Source of the DNA: Aestuariibacter sp. GS-14
GTDB taxonomy: Bacteria > Pseudomonadota > Gammaproteobacteria > Enterobacterales > Alteromonadaceae
DNA length: 64,000 nt
Direction: 5' to 3'
Assembly: GCF_006494365.1 (NCBI RefSeq)
Contig: NZ_VHIP01000004.1
Span: 1 to 64,000, forward strand
Shown one piece after another: positions 29,846 through 39,074 of this stretch. Each line of letters starts with the position of its first letter. The first letter of the stretch is position 1. Made by a program: the position numbers and the translations under genes. The notes below the pieces were generated by a model that saw only the letters and a list, made by a program, of their open reading frames with translations, did not search any database and had not been told where the DNA came from.

Positions 29846-31396
29846 TTAATTTATCAATGGATGAACTCGGGCTTTATAAGCTCTATCAAGCGATTGAAGC
29901 TTATCGCCGCGAATATGAGGTACTTGCGTGGCGCCGCTGGCCGTAAATACCATCCAATTTTCGCCATTGGTGTCTACCGCCTTCCATTCAGGCAAATTTG
30001 CTGCGTTGGGATTGCCGTACTTGATGAAATGCAACCAGTAGCGCTGCATGTGCAGGACCCCGGGTAATGAGGAAGGATAAAACAAGGCGTTCACCTCTGC
30101 GCCATGATGTGCGCCAGGTTCGCCGTTGCGGGTAACGTCAAAGAAATAACGATAACCCTGACTGACTTTGTTAAGCATCGCCTCAGTTGTTACCGAGCCT
30201 GCAAGTACATAGCGCATATCACCAAACAGATGTTGGTAAGGTAGCAATTGGTAACCATTGCCATCGGGAAGTGCCGGAAGCTGATAAACGCCTTTAATTC
30301 CCGGCGCTTCATCGCCAGCCAGTTCAATCAATCGCGCAGCCGGCACACCAGACCAGGGGTAAACACTGCCGTCATAACTATTACCACCGCTCATATAAGG
30401 CACATCGTGCTGACGCCCTTGCATAAACACGACACCCGGCTCATCTGGCAGAATTACCCCGTCGGCTACAGGTAAATGAAACCCTTCAATGGCCTCTACC
30501 CATTGGCTGGCTGATACGTTTGTTAAGTCTTCAGCTGTCACGGATGATGCTGCTTTGCTGATCACTTTAGACACCAGCACTTGCGCATATTCATGCGCAT
30601 TCAGGCTCTGTGGTAAAGGTTGTAACTTATTGGTTCTGGGTAAGGGCCAGGCACCGTAGCCGCTTTGTGAGATAGCCCGGTGAAATAACGACTCGCTTTG
30701 CGGTGCAACCATCAGCATTTGTATCGCCATGCCACCAGCAGACCCACCAGCAATGGTGACATTATTCGGGTCCCCGCCAAATAGGCTGATATGGCTTTTC
30801 ACCCATTTAAGCGCGGCCACCATGTCCAGTACGCTGAAGTTTGCACCCATGCTTGCATCAAGTACTGGATGCGCAAAAATACCCAGTACGCCTAAACGGT
30901 AATTAAAGGAAACCACCACAACGTCATGCGACAGCCAGTGAGACACGGCGCGCATATCGAGATTACCGGAGCCGCCTACGTAGCCACCACCATGGATCCA
31001 CACCAGAACAGGCTTGGGCTCAATGGCTGCACTTGAATCGGCTATTGCAGACGTAAAGACGTTGATAAACAAACAATCTTCACTGGTGATTTGATCGGTG
31101 CGCTGCGGGCATTGCGCGCCATAGCGGGAAGCATCAATATCGCCGGCATACGTAACCGGTTGAGGCGGCTTCCATCGGTTTTGGCCTGCTGGGGAAGCGG
31201 CGTAGGGTATTCCTTTGAAAGTCAGTACCGAGCCCGACGCTTCACCATGCAGTACAGACTCATCAAGACGTACCTCAACCGCTCTGGAATTTGCATTAGC
31301 GCTGCTTACCAACGCCAATGTCGTCGATAATGCGGCGGCAAATATAGCGGTAAATATAGCGACAATACGCGTTACTTTTGCAATCAATTGCTTCAC
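29846..31396 (-). CDS. Exported type B carboxylesterase
   Basis: A 516-residue esterase of the carboxylesterase/para-nitrobenzyl esterase family. An N-terminal signal peptide (about 1-35, ending SSANANS) predicts export. Diagnostic features are the type B signature EDCLFINVF (about 106), the oxyanion loop HGGGYVGGSGN (about 137), the nucleophile segment FGGDPNNVTIAGGSAGGMA (Ser near 226) and a late His in GAHHGAEVNALF. It should hydrolyse carboxylic esters in the periplasm; the substrate is unknown. A perfect palindrome lies about 75 bases upstream. Confidence 0.92.
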   Translation of the reverse strand: MKQLIAKVTRIVAIFTAIFAAALSTTLALVSSANANSRAVEVRLDESVLHGEASGSVLTFKGIPYAASPAGQNRWKPPQPVTYAGDIDASRYGAQCPQRTDQITSEDCLFINVFTSAIADSSAAIEPKPVLVWIHGGGYVGGSGNLDMRAVSHWLSHDVVVVSFNYRLGVLGIFAHPVLDASMGANFSVLDMVAALKWVKSHISLFGGDPNNVTIAGGSAGGMAIQMLMVAPQSESLFHRAISQSGYGAWPLPRTNKLQPLPQSLNAHEYAQVLVSKVISKAASSVTAEDLTNVSASQWVEAIEGFHLPVADGVILPDEPGVVFMQGRQHDVPYMSGGNSYDGSVYPWSGVPAARLIELAGDEAPGIKGVYQLPALPDGNGYQLLPYQHLFGDMRYVLAGSVTTEAMLNKVSQGYRYFFDVTRNGEPGAHHGAEVNALFYPSSLPGVLHMQRYWLHFIKYGNPNAANLPEWKAVDTNGENWMVFTASGATQVPHIRGDKLQSLDRAYKARVHPLIN

Positions 31397-31470
31397 TTTC
31401 TGTTCATCCTACAAAATACGTATGGCACACCATATCAGTGATTGGTAAGAAAGTGCAGCGCCAGCCTCAT

Positions 31471-31484
31471 TTCGAACGTTCGAA
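31471..31484. promoter_or_regulatory. Perfect 14-bp palindrome, possible operator
   Basis: TTCGAACGTTCGAA is fully self-complementary and lies 75-88 bases upstream of the carboxylesterase start, behind the end of the cupin gene. It could be an operator for a TetR-like or similar dimeric repressor, but no cognate regulator lies beside it. Confidence 0.45.
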
Positions 31485-31513
31485 TTAGTAACAGAACCCG
31501 AAAACCGCTGGTA

Positions 31514-31885
31514 TTACTGTGGGTTATCTAACCCATAGACACACACGTACACCTTTTTATAGGTCTCTATGGTACGCCACTGCCCTTTATAGCCCGGCTC
31601 CATATAAAACGTATCGCCCGCGTGATACAGCTTGGGTTCACAGCCGTCTTCAGTTAGTTCAATCACACCTTCAATGAGATAGCAGAACTCAAACACACCG
31701 TCTTTGATTGAGCGGTTGGTGCCCGGCTCTCCCCCCATTACCCCAACTTTAATTTTGTCGTTGGCAATGCAATCTGGCGCCCATTTTTGTAGCAGTGGAT
31801 TACCCGCTAACAAGATAGCTGGGTTAATGTAGCCTTCTTCAGGCGCGGCAGCGGGATGCTGGATAACAGTAGTAAGACGAGACAT
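31514..31885 (-). CDS. Cupin-domain protein (Cupin_3/DUF861 type)
   Basis: A 123-residue single-domain cupin. The conserved beta-barrel pattern is seen in FEFCYLIEGVIELTEDG and YHAGDTFYMEPGYKGQW, where the aromatic, Glu and Gly pattern resembles EutQ/DUF861 proteins. The usual metal-binding His pair of motif 1 is not evident, so catalytic activity is doubtful. Such proteins often accompany catabolic genes, but this one stands alone with about 115 bases to the esterase and 130 to the RND pump gene. The function is unknown. Confidence 0.78.
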   Translation of the reverse strand: MSRLTTVIQHPAAAPEEGYINPAILLAGNPLLQKWAPDCIANDKIKVGVMGGEPGTNRSIKDGVFEFCYLIEGVIELTEDGCEPKLYHAGDTFYMEPGYKGQWRTIETYKKVYVCVYGLDNPQ

Positions 31886-32014
31886 GACGGCTCCTAATCA
31901 GTAAACAGATTTAGCAAGCCAGTATAGTAAGAATACCCGGCAAATTAGGCTGATTCGCCTTGTTTGCCGGGCAGATCCTGTTGAGTCACAGCTAATGTTT
32001 AGTGGAATTCACTG

Positions 32015-35000
32015 TTAGCGTGTATTGCATACAAATCGCGCATACAAAACCGGCAAAACAACCAGCGTTAGCAGTGTGCAGGTTACCAAACCTCCAACTA
32101 TCACTGCAGCAAGTGGTTTCTGGATTTCCGCGCCTAAGCCATTCGACATCAGCATGGGCAGTAAACCCAGTGCCGATGTGAGTGCCGTCATCAGCACCGG
32201 CCTCAACCGTGAGCGAGCACCGTCTTTAATCGCATCAATGGCATTCTGCTCACTGGCACCAGCACCGGTATGTTGGTTCGCCAAGCGCTGATTAATACTT
32301 TCAACCATCACCACACCGTTGAGCACTGCTACACCAAACAGGGTAATGAAGCCTACAGAACTGGGTACCGACAAATAGTGACCACTTAAATAAAGTGAAA
32401 ATATTCCACCTACCGCAGCAAGAGGCACATTCACCATGATCAGCATCACCAGTTTCAGTTCGCTAAACGCCAGGTAAAGTAACACAGCGATGAGCGCCAG
32501 TGACACAGGCACCACCAGCATCAGTCGCTGCATCGCACGCTGTTGATTTTCGAATTGCCCACCAATTTGCACGGTATATCCGGCGGGCAGTTGGACAGAG
32601 GTATCAATAGCTTTACGAATATCGTTCACCACGCTCCCCATATCGCGGCCATCCACGTTTGCCTGGATCACGACGCGCCTTTGCACATCATCACGGCGAA
32701 TTTGCGGCGGCCCGGATTCAATAGCAATCGTGGCAACATCCTGCAGACGTACCCAAGCGCCCTGGGCAGAGCGAAGGCGTAATTCGGCTAATGCTGCGAT
32801 GTCGTCGCGATACTGGGAATCGATACGCACCAGAATGTCGTAGCGTTCGTTGCCCTGAATGATTTGGCCTGCAGCTTGTCCGCCGAGACCTTGTTGCACC
32901 AAATTCATCACATTGGCGACATCCAGACCATAACGGCTTAATTGATTGCGGTCGGGTCGTATCACCAACTGTGCTTCCCCACTGATTTGTTCCATGGCGA
33001 CGTCACGGGTACCGCTGATTGTAGCCACTGCAGACGTGATCTGCTGACCATACTCAGCCAAGGCATCCAGATCCGGGCCGAATAGTTTTATTGCCAGCTC
33101 AGCCTTCACGCCAGACAGCAGCTCATCTACCCGGGTAGCAATAGGTTGGGAGAAGTTAAATAACAGCCCTGGATGCACTTCCAGCGCCTTTTCCATTTCA
33201 GTTTGTAAGGCAAGACGATTCGACGCTGTGGTCCATTGATCTACCGGCGTTAAGCCAAGATAGATTTCGATGTTGTTCACCGGCTCCGGGTCGCCGCCAA
33301 TTTCAGCCCGGCCTATTTTACTCACCGCATAGGTGACTTCCGGGAACTTAAGCAGGATAGCTTCCAGCTTAGGCGCAACGTCGAGAGCGGTTGTTAAGCT
33401 TGCCGATGGAGCCAGTGTCACCCTTAAGTTAATAGTGCCCTCTTCAAGCTCTGGTGCAAATTCAGTACCCAACTGCGGAAAGACCATGGCGCTGCCAGCC
33501 AATAGCACCGCAATCAAAAACAGCAGGTATTTCGGGCGATTCAAACACACATTAAGCACACTTTGATATCTAAACTCTAAATAGAGTAATGTGCGATTTT
33601 TACGTACTTTGGGCGCGCGCAGTCCAAGCACCAATACCGACAGCACTGGCACAACAATAAGCGCCACAACCACCGCGCACACTAACGCCAGCATAATGGC
33701 AACCGCCATGGGCTGGAAGAGCTTGGCTTCTACCCCTTCAAAGCTGAATAACGGGGTAAATACCACCAGAATAATCAAGGTCGCAAAAAACACCGGCTTT
33801 GCCACTTCCTGGGTGGCCTGCACAACCAGTTGCGCTATCGACGAGCGTTCTGGTTCCCGCTGTTGCAGTTTTTGATAGATGTTCTCTACCACCACAACTG
33901 AGCCATCTACCAGCATGCCTATTGCTACTGCTATGCCCCCTAACGACATAAGGTTGGCTGAGATGCCCAGCATACTGAGTACAGACAGCGCTAACCCAAT
34001 CGACACCGGAATCGACAGCAATACCAGCAAAGTCGCGCGAACGCTCATCAAAAACAGCGCAAGCACAATAACGATAAACACGAAGGCCAGTAACAGCGCC
34101 TGCACCACAGTATTGACCGCTTGCTTTATTAGCGCCGCCTGATCGTAGTAAGGTTCAAAATGCACACCCTTCGGCAAGGCTTGTTGAATCAATCCAATTC
34201 GCGCATTGATACCTTCAATGGTAGCGTTTGTGTTGGCACCCATGCGTTTTAACACCACGCCAGATACCACTTCGCCCCGCGATGCGATGCTGCCACCTTC
34301 ATTGCGTACTGACATCGTTACCGCGCCCTGACGAATTTCAGCACCCAATTCAACGGCAGCGACATCGCCAACGGTCACAACACCACTGCCTTCAGTAGAA
34401 AGCGGTATTTGCTTAATCTGCGTGAGTGCTTCTGTACCGGACGCCAGCCAGCCTGCACCGCGGATCACCAGTTGTTCGGGTCCACGGTCGAGATACCAGC
34501 CACCCGCATTGTTATTATTGCGGGCCAGCGCATCCATCACGTCCTGTTGAGTCAGGTTATACGAAAGCAATCGATTCGGGTACAGATTGACCTGATACTG
34601 CTTTACTTGTCCTCCGAACGACAGCACATCGGTGATCCCGTCTACTGGCATCAATAACAACTTGATCAGGTAGTCATTCAGGCTGCGCAGTGCCATAGCG
34701 TCGTAACCTGAATCCGGATCGGCAATTAGCAAATACTGATACACCTGCCCAAGGCCAGAGGTATTGGGGCCAATTTCGGGCATACCGATACCGTCGGGGA
34801 TCATCTCAGATGCCACTTGCAGGCGCTCGAATACCAATTGCCGGGCGAAATAAATATCGGTGCCTTCCTTGAACACCACGGTGATGCCGGATAAACCAGT
34901 TTTGGAAATCGAGCGCACCTCTTCAACATCAGGCAGAGCGTACATGACCGCCTCAATGGGATAGGTGATCAGTTGCTCCACTTCTTCAGCGGCCAGCCCC

Positions 35001-35161
35001 GGCGCTTCGGTGTTGATTGCCACCTGAATGTTGGTCACATCAGGAAACGCATCGAGGTTGAGTTTCGGGATCATCAGTGCGGCAAAAACGCCAAGCCCCA
35101 CCAACACGCAGAGCACCATAAATCGCAGCCGAACGGCGACTTCAATCAGGTTTGAAAACAT
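32015..35161 (-). CDS. Heavy-metal RND efflux pump, inner-membrane subunit (CzcA/CusA family)
   Basis: A 1048-residue pump with the RND layout: one membrane helix at the start, two large periplasmic loops and two six-helix bundles. It should export metal ions by proton antiport through the adaptor and outer-membrane factor encoded upstream in the same operon. The helix-4 motif near residue 415 reads AVAIGMLVDGSVVVVEN. It keeps one Asp but lacks the DFG of CzcA-type zinc/cobalt/nickel pumps, and has Gly-Ser where CusA has Ala-Ala. The metal is therefore not assignable by analogy to CzcA or CusA. It starts 20 bases after the adaptor gene. Confidence 0.93.
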   Translation of the reverse strand: MFSNLIEVAVRLRFMVLCVLVGLGVFAALMIPKLNLDAFPDVTNIQVAINTEAPGLAAEEVEQLITYPIEAVMYALPDVEEVRSISKTGLSGITVVFKEGTDIYFARQLVFERLQVASEMIPDGIGMPEIGPNTSGLGQVYQYLLIADPDSGYDAMALRSLNDYLIKLLLMPVDGITDVLSFGGQVKQYQVNLYPNRLLSYNLTQQDVMDALARNNNNAGGWYLDRGPEQLVIRGAGWLASGTEALTQIKQIPLSTEGSGVVTVGDVAAVELGAEIRQGAVTMSVRNEGGSIASRGEVVSGVVLKRMGANTNATIEGINARIGLIQQALPKGVHFEPYYDQAALIKQAVNTVVQALLLAFVFIVIVLALFLMSVRATLLVLLSIPVSIGLALSVLSMLGISANLMSLGGIAVAIGMLVDGSVVVVENIYQKLQQREPERSSIAQLVVQATQEVAKPVFFATLIILVVFTPLFSFEGVEAKLFQPMAVAIMLALVCAVVVALIVVPVLSVLVLGLRAPKVRKNRTLLYLEFRYQSVLNVCLNRPKYLLFLIAVLLAGSAMVFPQLGTEFAPELEEGTINLRVTLAPSASLTTALDVAPKLEAILLKFPEVTYAVSKIGRAEIGGDPEPVNNIEIYLGLTPVDQWTTASNRLALQTEMEKALEVHPGLLFNFSQPIATRVDELLSGVKAELAIKLFGPDLDALAEYGQQITSAVATISGTRDVAMEQISGEAQLVIRPDRNQLSRYGLDVANVMNLVQQGLGGQAAGQIIQGNERYDILVRIDSQYRDDIAALAELRLRSAQGAWVRLQDVATIAIESGPPQIRRDDVQRRVVIQANVDGRDMGSVVNDIRKAIDTSVQLPAGYTVQIGGQFENQQRAMQRLMLVVPVSLALIAVLLYLAFSELKLVMLIMVNVPLAAVGGIFSLYLSGHYLSVPSSVGFITLFGVAVLNGVVMVESINQRLANQHTGAGASEQNAIDAIKDGARSRLRPVLMTALTSALGLLPMLMSNGLGAEIQKPLAAVIVGGLVTCTLLTLVVLPVLYARFVCNTR

Positions 35162-35181
35162 CGTTATCTCCTGACCAACAA

Positions 35182-36405
35182 TTAATGGTTATGCGGATCA
35201 AATCCGCCTTTGGCAATTTCTGATGCCACAAAAAACGCACCGCGACTTACATAGCGTACATTTGCTTCAACACCGCTTATTTGTTGCCATTTGCCATAGC
35301 GTTTACCCAGCTGTACCACCTTTGGCACCAGTTCGCCTTCTTCGTCTACAACGAATAACTGCCAATCGCCATCGGCATCGCGCATCAGTGCGCTTTCCTG
35401 CACGGCCAGTACGATTGACGCCTGTGGGCCGCTGAAATACACGTCGGCAAACATGCCGGAATGAAATTTGTGCGCCTGGTTATTCAGATTTAAACGAACG
35501 GTGCGCGTACGGCTTACCGGATCAATCGTGTGGGACTCCTGCGTAATCGTTGCGGTTGCAGCAATATCACCCACCACCACACTGGCGGTATGCCCTGCTG
35601 CCAGATGCAAATCGTTGTACGCAGGCAGCCTGGCTTCTACCCAGAGTTGTGATTCGTCAGAAACCAGCATAAGTGCCTGACCCGGTGAGATTTGCTGGCC
35701 CTGATTGAAATCGTCTGTCATTACCACGCCCGAAGACTGAGCCACCAGCGTATACTCACCCAGCGGATAATCAGGTGTATCTGCGATTTCATCGATCGTT
35801 TTCAATGACAGTCCAAATGCCTGAAGACGCCGTGACGCCGCCTGATAATCATTGCGCGCGGCCACATAACGCTTTTCGCCAATAGCGGCTTGTCCTAATT
35901 TGCGAATACGCTGCCATTCCACGGCGGCGGTTTGTAGCTCGCTTTGTGCCGTGATCATGTCTTCGCTAAACAGCGACACCAATGGCTGGTCTTTTTTAAC
36001 CTCCTCACCAAGTGCGGCGTGACGTTTCACCACCACCGAGCTAACACGCGGCGATACGATATAGCTTTGATAGCCGTTTGCTTTAATTTCACCTGGTGCG
36101 TACACAGACTCGCTTAGGCTGAGTGGCTCCAGCGTGTCCAAGTGAATATCGGCCATAGCTACTTGCTCACCGGATAGACTTACACCGCCATGTTCTTCAT
36201 GTTCTTCATGTTCTTCATGTTCTTCATGTTCTTCATGTTCTTCAGCAGCCTGCTCAGTATGGAATGGAGTGTCATGCTTTCCATGTGCATCATGGTTATG
36301 TGTTTGTTCGTGCGCCGGCTCTGTACTTACAGTTTCTGTAGCCTGTACTTGCCATGCCAACAATACGCTCAACAAAATGCATTTTTTGTTATGTAGAAAC
36401 GTCAT
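35182..36405 (-). CDS. RND periplasmic adaptor subunit (CzcB/CusB family) with His/Glu-rich N terminus
   Basis: A 407-residue membrane-fusion protein that should bridge the RND pump and the outer-membrane channel. After the signal peptide (about 1-22) there is a His-rich stretch with HEQTHNHDAHGKHD, then six consecutive Glu-Glu-His triplets (about 54-71), likely a metal-binding, flexible tail. The barrel-sandwich and hairpin domains follow (YIVSPRVSSVVVKRHAALGE, LVAQSSGVVMTDDFNQGQ). The C-terminal part has the typical ESALMRDADGDWQLFVVD. Its start lies three bases after the outer-membrane factor stop codon, so expression is coupled. Confidence 0.93.
   Translation of the reverse strand: MTFLHNKKCILLSVLLAWQVQATETVSTEPAHEQTHNHDAHGKHDTPFHTEQAAEEHEEHEEHEEHEEHEEHGGVSLSGEQVAMADIHLDTLEPLSLSESVYAPGEIKANGYQSYIVSPRVSSVVVKRHAALGEEVKKDQPLVSLFSEDMITAQSELQTAAVEWQRIRKLGQAAIGEKRYVAARNDYQAASRRLQAFGLSLKTIDEIADTPDYPLGEYTLVAQSSGVVMTDDFNQGQQISPGQALMLVSDESQLWVEARLPAYNDLHLAAGHTASVVVGDIAATATITQESHTIDPVSRTRTVRLNLNNQAHKFHSGMFADVYFSGPQASIVLAVQESALMRDADGDWQLFVVDEEGELVPKVVQLGKRYGKWQQISGVEANVRYVSRGAFFVASEIAKGGFDPHNH
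36191..36244 (-). repeat. Six tandem 9-bp repeats encoding Glu-Glu-His
   Basis: The unit TGTTCTTCA occurs six times without interruption inside the adaptor gene, in frame, coding for repeated Glu-Glu-His on the minus strand. Perfect identity at DNA level points to recent slippage expansion and likely length variation between strains. Confidence 0.95.
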
Positions 36406-36408
36406 GGA

Positions 36409-37626
36409 TTACTCCTCATCGGCCAGGGCACTGATATGTGACACCAACCCTGCACTCTGATGTAAATAGTTGATGTAGGCCAACTGATACTGATATGTAA
36501 GGGTTAGCGCTGCTTGCTGGCCACTCAATAATTCATTCAACTGCGCATGAAATTCTGTGAATGGCAGATCTCCGGCAGAAAACCGATCTACAAGCACCTG
36601 CGCTTGAACCGTAAAATCGCTCGAATCAATCTGCTCCCAAATGCGATACCGTTCGCCAAGTAGCTGTAGTTGCTGGTAGGTTGATGAAATCGCCTCGCGC
36701 ACAGCAATGACCTCGGCCTGCAATTGCTGCTCACTGGCCAAAGCGCGCTGTTTGGCAACCTCAGTGACATCAATGAAGTCGTTGCGAATATTCAGCGGCA
36801 CTGACATCGATAATGAAAGCAACGGCTCCCCCGCCTGACGCCCCACGCCAAAGCCAACCGTAGGCACAGGCTTGTTACTGGTTCGCTGGACATCCACCTC
36901 ATTAGTGGCTATCAGCCAACTCAGATGTGCATAGCGCAGTGACGGTAACTGTTGAACCTGCCCAGGCGAAAGCAAGGATAGTGTGGGTGTCCAGACATTG
37001 TCGCTGATGGGTGTGTCTAACCCCGTTCGGCCCAGTACCGTCACTACGTCTTGCTTTGCCTGTTGCCAGGACGTCAACCATTCACTCTCGGCCACCATGG
37101 CTTCTGCAGTGGCAGCCTTGGTAAACGCAAGGGTAATCTCCGGCACCTCACCTGTTTCAACCTTCTTCCCGATAATATTAAGCAATTCAATGGATTGATT
37201 CACACGCTTTGTTGCTATTTCATATTGTCGCTCAGCATAGGTTAAAGATATTTGAGCTTTAAGAGATTCAGAGAGCAAATCTGACCTTGCGATTTCCAGT
37301 GCCAACTGACTTTGCTCAGCTAAAAAGTTACCCGCCTGAATTTGCGAAGACTGCACATCGTGCCAGTCCAGCTGACTTGATAACCCAATCTGATAGTTAA
37401 TTTCGCTACCTTCGCGTTCCAGACTGGTATCCAATGAAGGGTTATAAAGCGGCTTATTGAAAGCCGCGGCCTGATACCCGCTCGCTCTGGCGTCGTGTTT
37501 CAGTGCCAGAATGGAAGGGTGGGTGTCTACAGTTTGCAACAGCCAGCCGGCCCAGTTTTTTGCTTGCGCGTACGCGCCTGTGCTCAGCGTGAGTAAACAC
37601 GCTACACAGATATTTTTGTACAACAT
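36409..37626 (-). CDS. TolC-like outer-membrane factor of the metal RND system (CzcC/CusC type)
   Basis: A 405-residue outer-membrane efflux protein. The signal peptide ends near GAYAQAK. Two internally similar helical halves carry long coiled-coil segments (for example EIARSDLLSESLKAQISLTY and the equivalent region near 290-330), as in TolC-family channels. It completes the tripartite pump with the two downstream genes. The small Cys/His protein gene lies 65 bases upstream. Confidence 0.88.
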   Translation of the reverse strand: MLYKNICVACLLTLSTGAYAQAKNWAGWLLQTVDTHPSILALKHDARASGYQAAAFNKPLYNPSLDTSLEREGSEINYQIGLSSQLDWHDVQSSQIQAGNFLAEQSQLALEIARSDLLSESLKAQISLTYAERQYEIATKRVNQSIELLNIIGKKVETGEVPEITLAFTKAATAEAMVAESEWLTSWQQAKQDVVTVLGRTGLDTPISDNVWTPTLSLLSPGQVQQLPSLRYAHLSWLIATNEVDVQRTSNKPVPTVGFGVGRQAGEPLLSLSMSVPLNIRNDFIDVTEVAKQRALASEQQLQAEVIAVREAISSTYQQLQLLGERYRIWEQIDSSDFTVQAQVLVDRFSAGDLPFTEFHAQLNELLSGQQAALTLTYQYQLAYINYLHQSAGLVSHISALADEE

Positions 37627-37691
37627 ACATAAGTCTCGTTTAACGTTAACGTCCGCTGTTTTAAAACAGCGCTATGAAGCTTTCCGACGCG

Positions 37692-38054
37692 TCAAACGAT
37701 AGGGGGACGCAGCAAATTTCGCAGAAATCCTTTATGCAGGTTGGCATAAAAGTCAGGCTGAATGCCTTTGAATGCAGTAAGTCCGGTATGACTTACTACA
37801 ACGGGAAGATAAACATGATGTGAGCCGTGGCAGTGACAACAATGGTGGCAATCAAAATCAGCCGCTTCCCCGGCGAAACCTGCTGAACTCAACTCAGTTT
37901 GCCCGGGTTGTTCAGCACTGTGCTCATGTTCAAAACTGACGTGCTCAGTACCGGCCTGATGCGAAGCGTGATTATCAAAGGCAGCACTGGATGCCTGCGT
38001 AGCGAATGCCAGCAGTATGCATAGTACCCAGTTTTTTATTGCCCGTGTTATCAC
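37692..38054 (-). CDS. Small exported Cys/His-rich protein at the head of the RND operon
   Basis: A 120-residue protein with a signal peptide (about 1-24, ending ASSAAF) and two putative metal-binding patches: a His/Glu-rich segment (about 29-48) and the cluster DCHHCCHCHGSHH near residue 70-82. The C terminus is basic and ends in Arg-Pro-Pro-Ile-Val, a pattern I associate with short CopL/DUF2946-like proteins that precede metal-efflux genes. It probably binds the exported metal in the periplasm. The family name is uncertain; the metal-binding inference rests on the Cys/His density. Confidence 0.65.
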   Translation of the reverse strand: MITRAIKNWVLCILLAFATQASSAAFDNHASHQAGTEHVSFEHEHSAEQPGQTELSSAGFAGEAADFDCHHCCHCHGSHHVYLPVVVSHTGLTAFKGIQPDFYANLHKGFLRNLLRPPIV

Positions 38055-38081
38055 CTACCCACTCCTAATACAGCTCAACCA

Positions 38082-38999
38082 CTAACCGAAAGCCTGCGAC
38101 GCCAGGCTGTATACCTGGGAATCAGATGCCTGCTGCGCCAGCCATTCACCTTTTACCATTAAGCTTACCTCATCGACTTGCTGCAAACCAAGGTCAGTTA
38201 ACCAACCTTTCAGGTCACTGGCGTGTTCGGTAAGGTCAAAACGCACAAATGCTTTTGTTTGCTGAAGTAACGCTGCCGCCAGAGCTTTTGCTACACCACT
38301 ATCGCTGGCAACCACCGGGCCAATCGTTTCGCCACGTCCGCTCTCGCGGATAAATGCATAACCCAGCGCTTTGCCATTTTGTTTAGCAATAACACAACGG
38401 CCTCGCGCCATTAACGCTTTGAGCAAGGCACTGCGGTCGGCCTGAAAGGCCTGATTGTCCAATTCAATAACGGCTGACAGTGAACCCGCGTCAACTTCTG
38501 TAACATCGATGTTATCCGTGAACTCGGGCTTTTTGGTTAGCTCACCCTGCACCTGGTAAATGGTACTTCTTGTGGTAAACCCACACTGTTCATAAAGACG
38601 CTTACCGGCCACAGTAGCCACCAGCTGCAAATTGCGCTCACCGGTTTGTGCCATCACGGTATTCATTAATGTGCGGCCAAGCCCCCGGCCTTGCATGGCA
38701 TCTGGCACAACCACCAGACCAACCGTTGCACAGCCCAGCCTGGAAGTGCTGGATGAGGCAGTAGTATTCGTGTTCAGCGCAGGATAATCCCACCACAAAA
38801 TACAACCTACGATCTGCGGTGCAGATAGTGCATTGTGTGAATCAAGGTTCGCTTCGATTACGCTGCCATTTCCCAGTTTAAAATGTAACTGCCAGTCTAT
38901 TAGCCTGTGAGGCCATTTGACCTGTTGGGTAAACGACAAGCATACCGGTAAATCGGCCTCGGTCATGCTACGAATTGACATTGCTATCTCAGACTTCAC
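38082..38999 (-). CDS. GNAT N-acetyltransferase, two-domain
   Basis: A 305-residue protein. The first half is a GNAT domain with the acetyl-CoA loop VVPDAMQGRGLGRTLM (about 97-112). The second half resembles the C-terminal acetyltransferase-like domain (Acetyltransf_18) seen in longer GNAT proteins. It is preceded by AAAGGC before a GTG start at 38999; an ATG at 38981 is equally possible. The gene ends 27 bases before the small Cys/His protein and lies downstream of the M20 amidohydrolase gene. The substrate is unknown, possibly an amino acid or amine given the neighbours. Confidence 0.82.
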   Translation of the reverse strand: MKSEIAMSIRSMTEADLPVCLSFTQQVKWPHRLIDWQLHFKLGNGSVIEANLDSHNALSAPQIVGCILWWDYPALNTNTTASSSTSRLGCATVGLVVVPDAMQGRGLGRTLMNTVMAQTGERNLQLVATVAGKRLYEQCGFTTRSTIYQVQGELTKKPEFTDNIDVTEVDAGSLSAVIELDNQAFQADRSALLKALMARGRCVIAKQNGKALGYAFIRESGRGETIGPVVASDSGVAKALAAALLQQTKAFVRFDLTEHASDLKGWLTDLGLQQVDEVSLMVKGEWLAQQASDSQVYSLASQAFG

Positions 39000-39074
39000 A
39001 AAACTGCCTTTAACACTGTATTAATGAATAAATAGTACCGGTGCAGCGCAAACATATGCTGCTGTAAATCCCCA

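Noticed and set aside
36191-36244. CRISPR-like regular repeat
   Set aside because: The units are 9 bases long with no spacers and are in frame inside a coding gene, so this is a coding microsatellite.
36190-36396. Plus-strand frame with Met-Phe-Phe repeats
   Set aside because: It is the antisense reading of the Glu-Glu-His repeat array in the adaptor gene.
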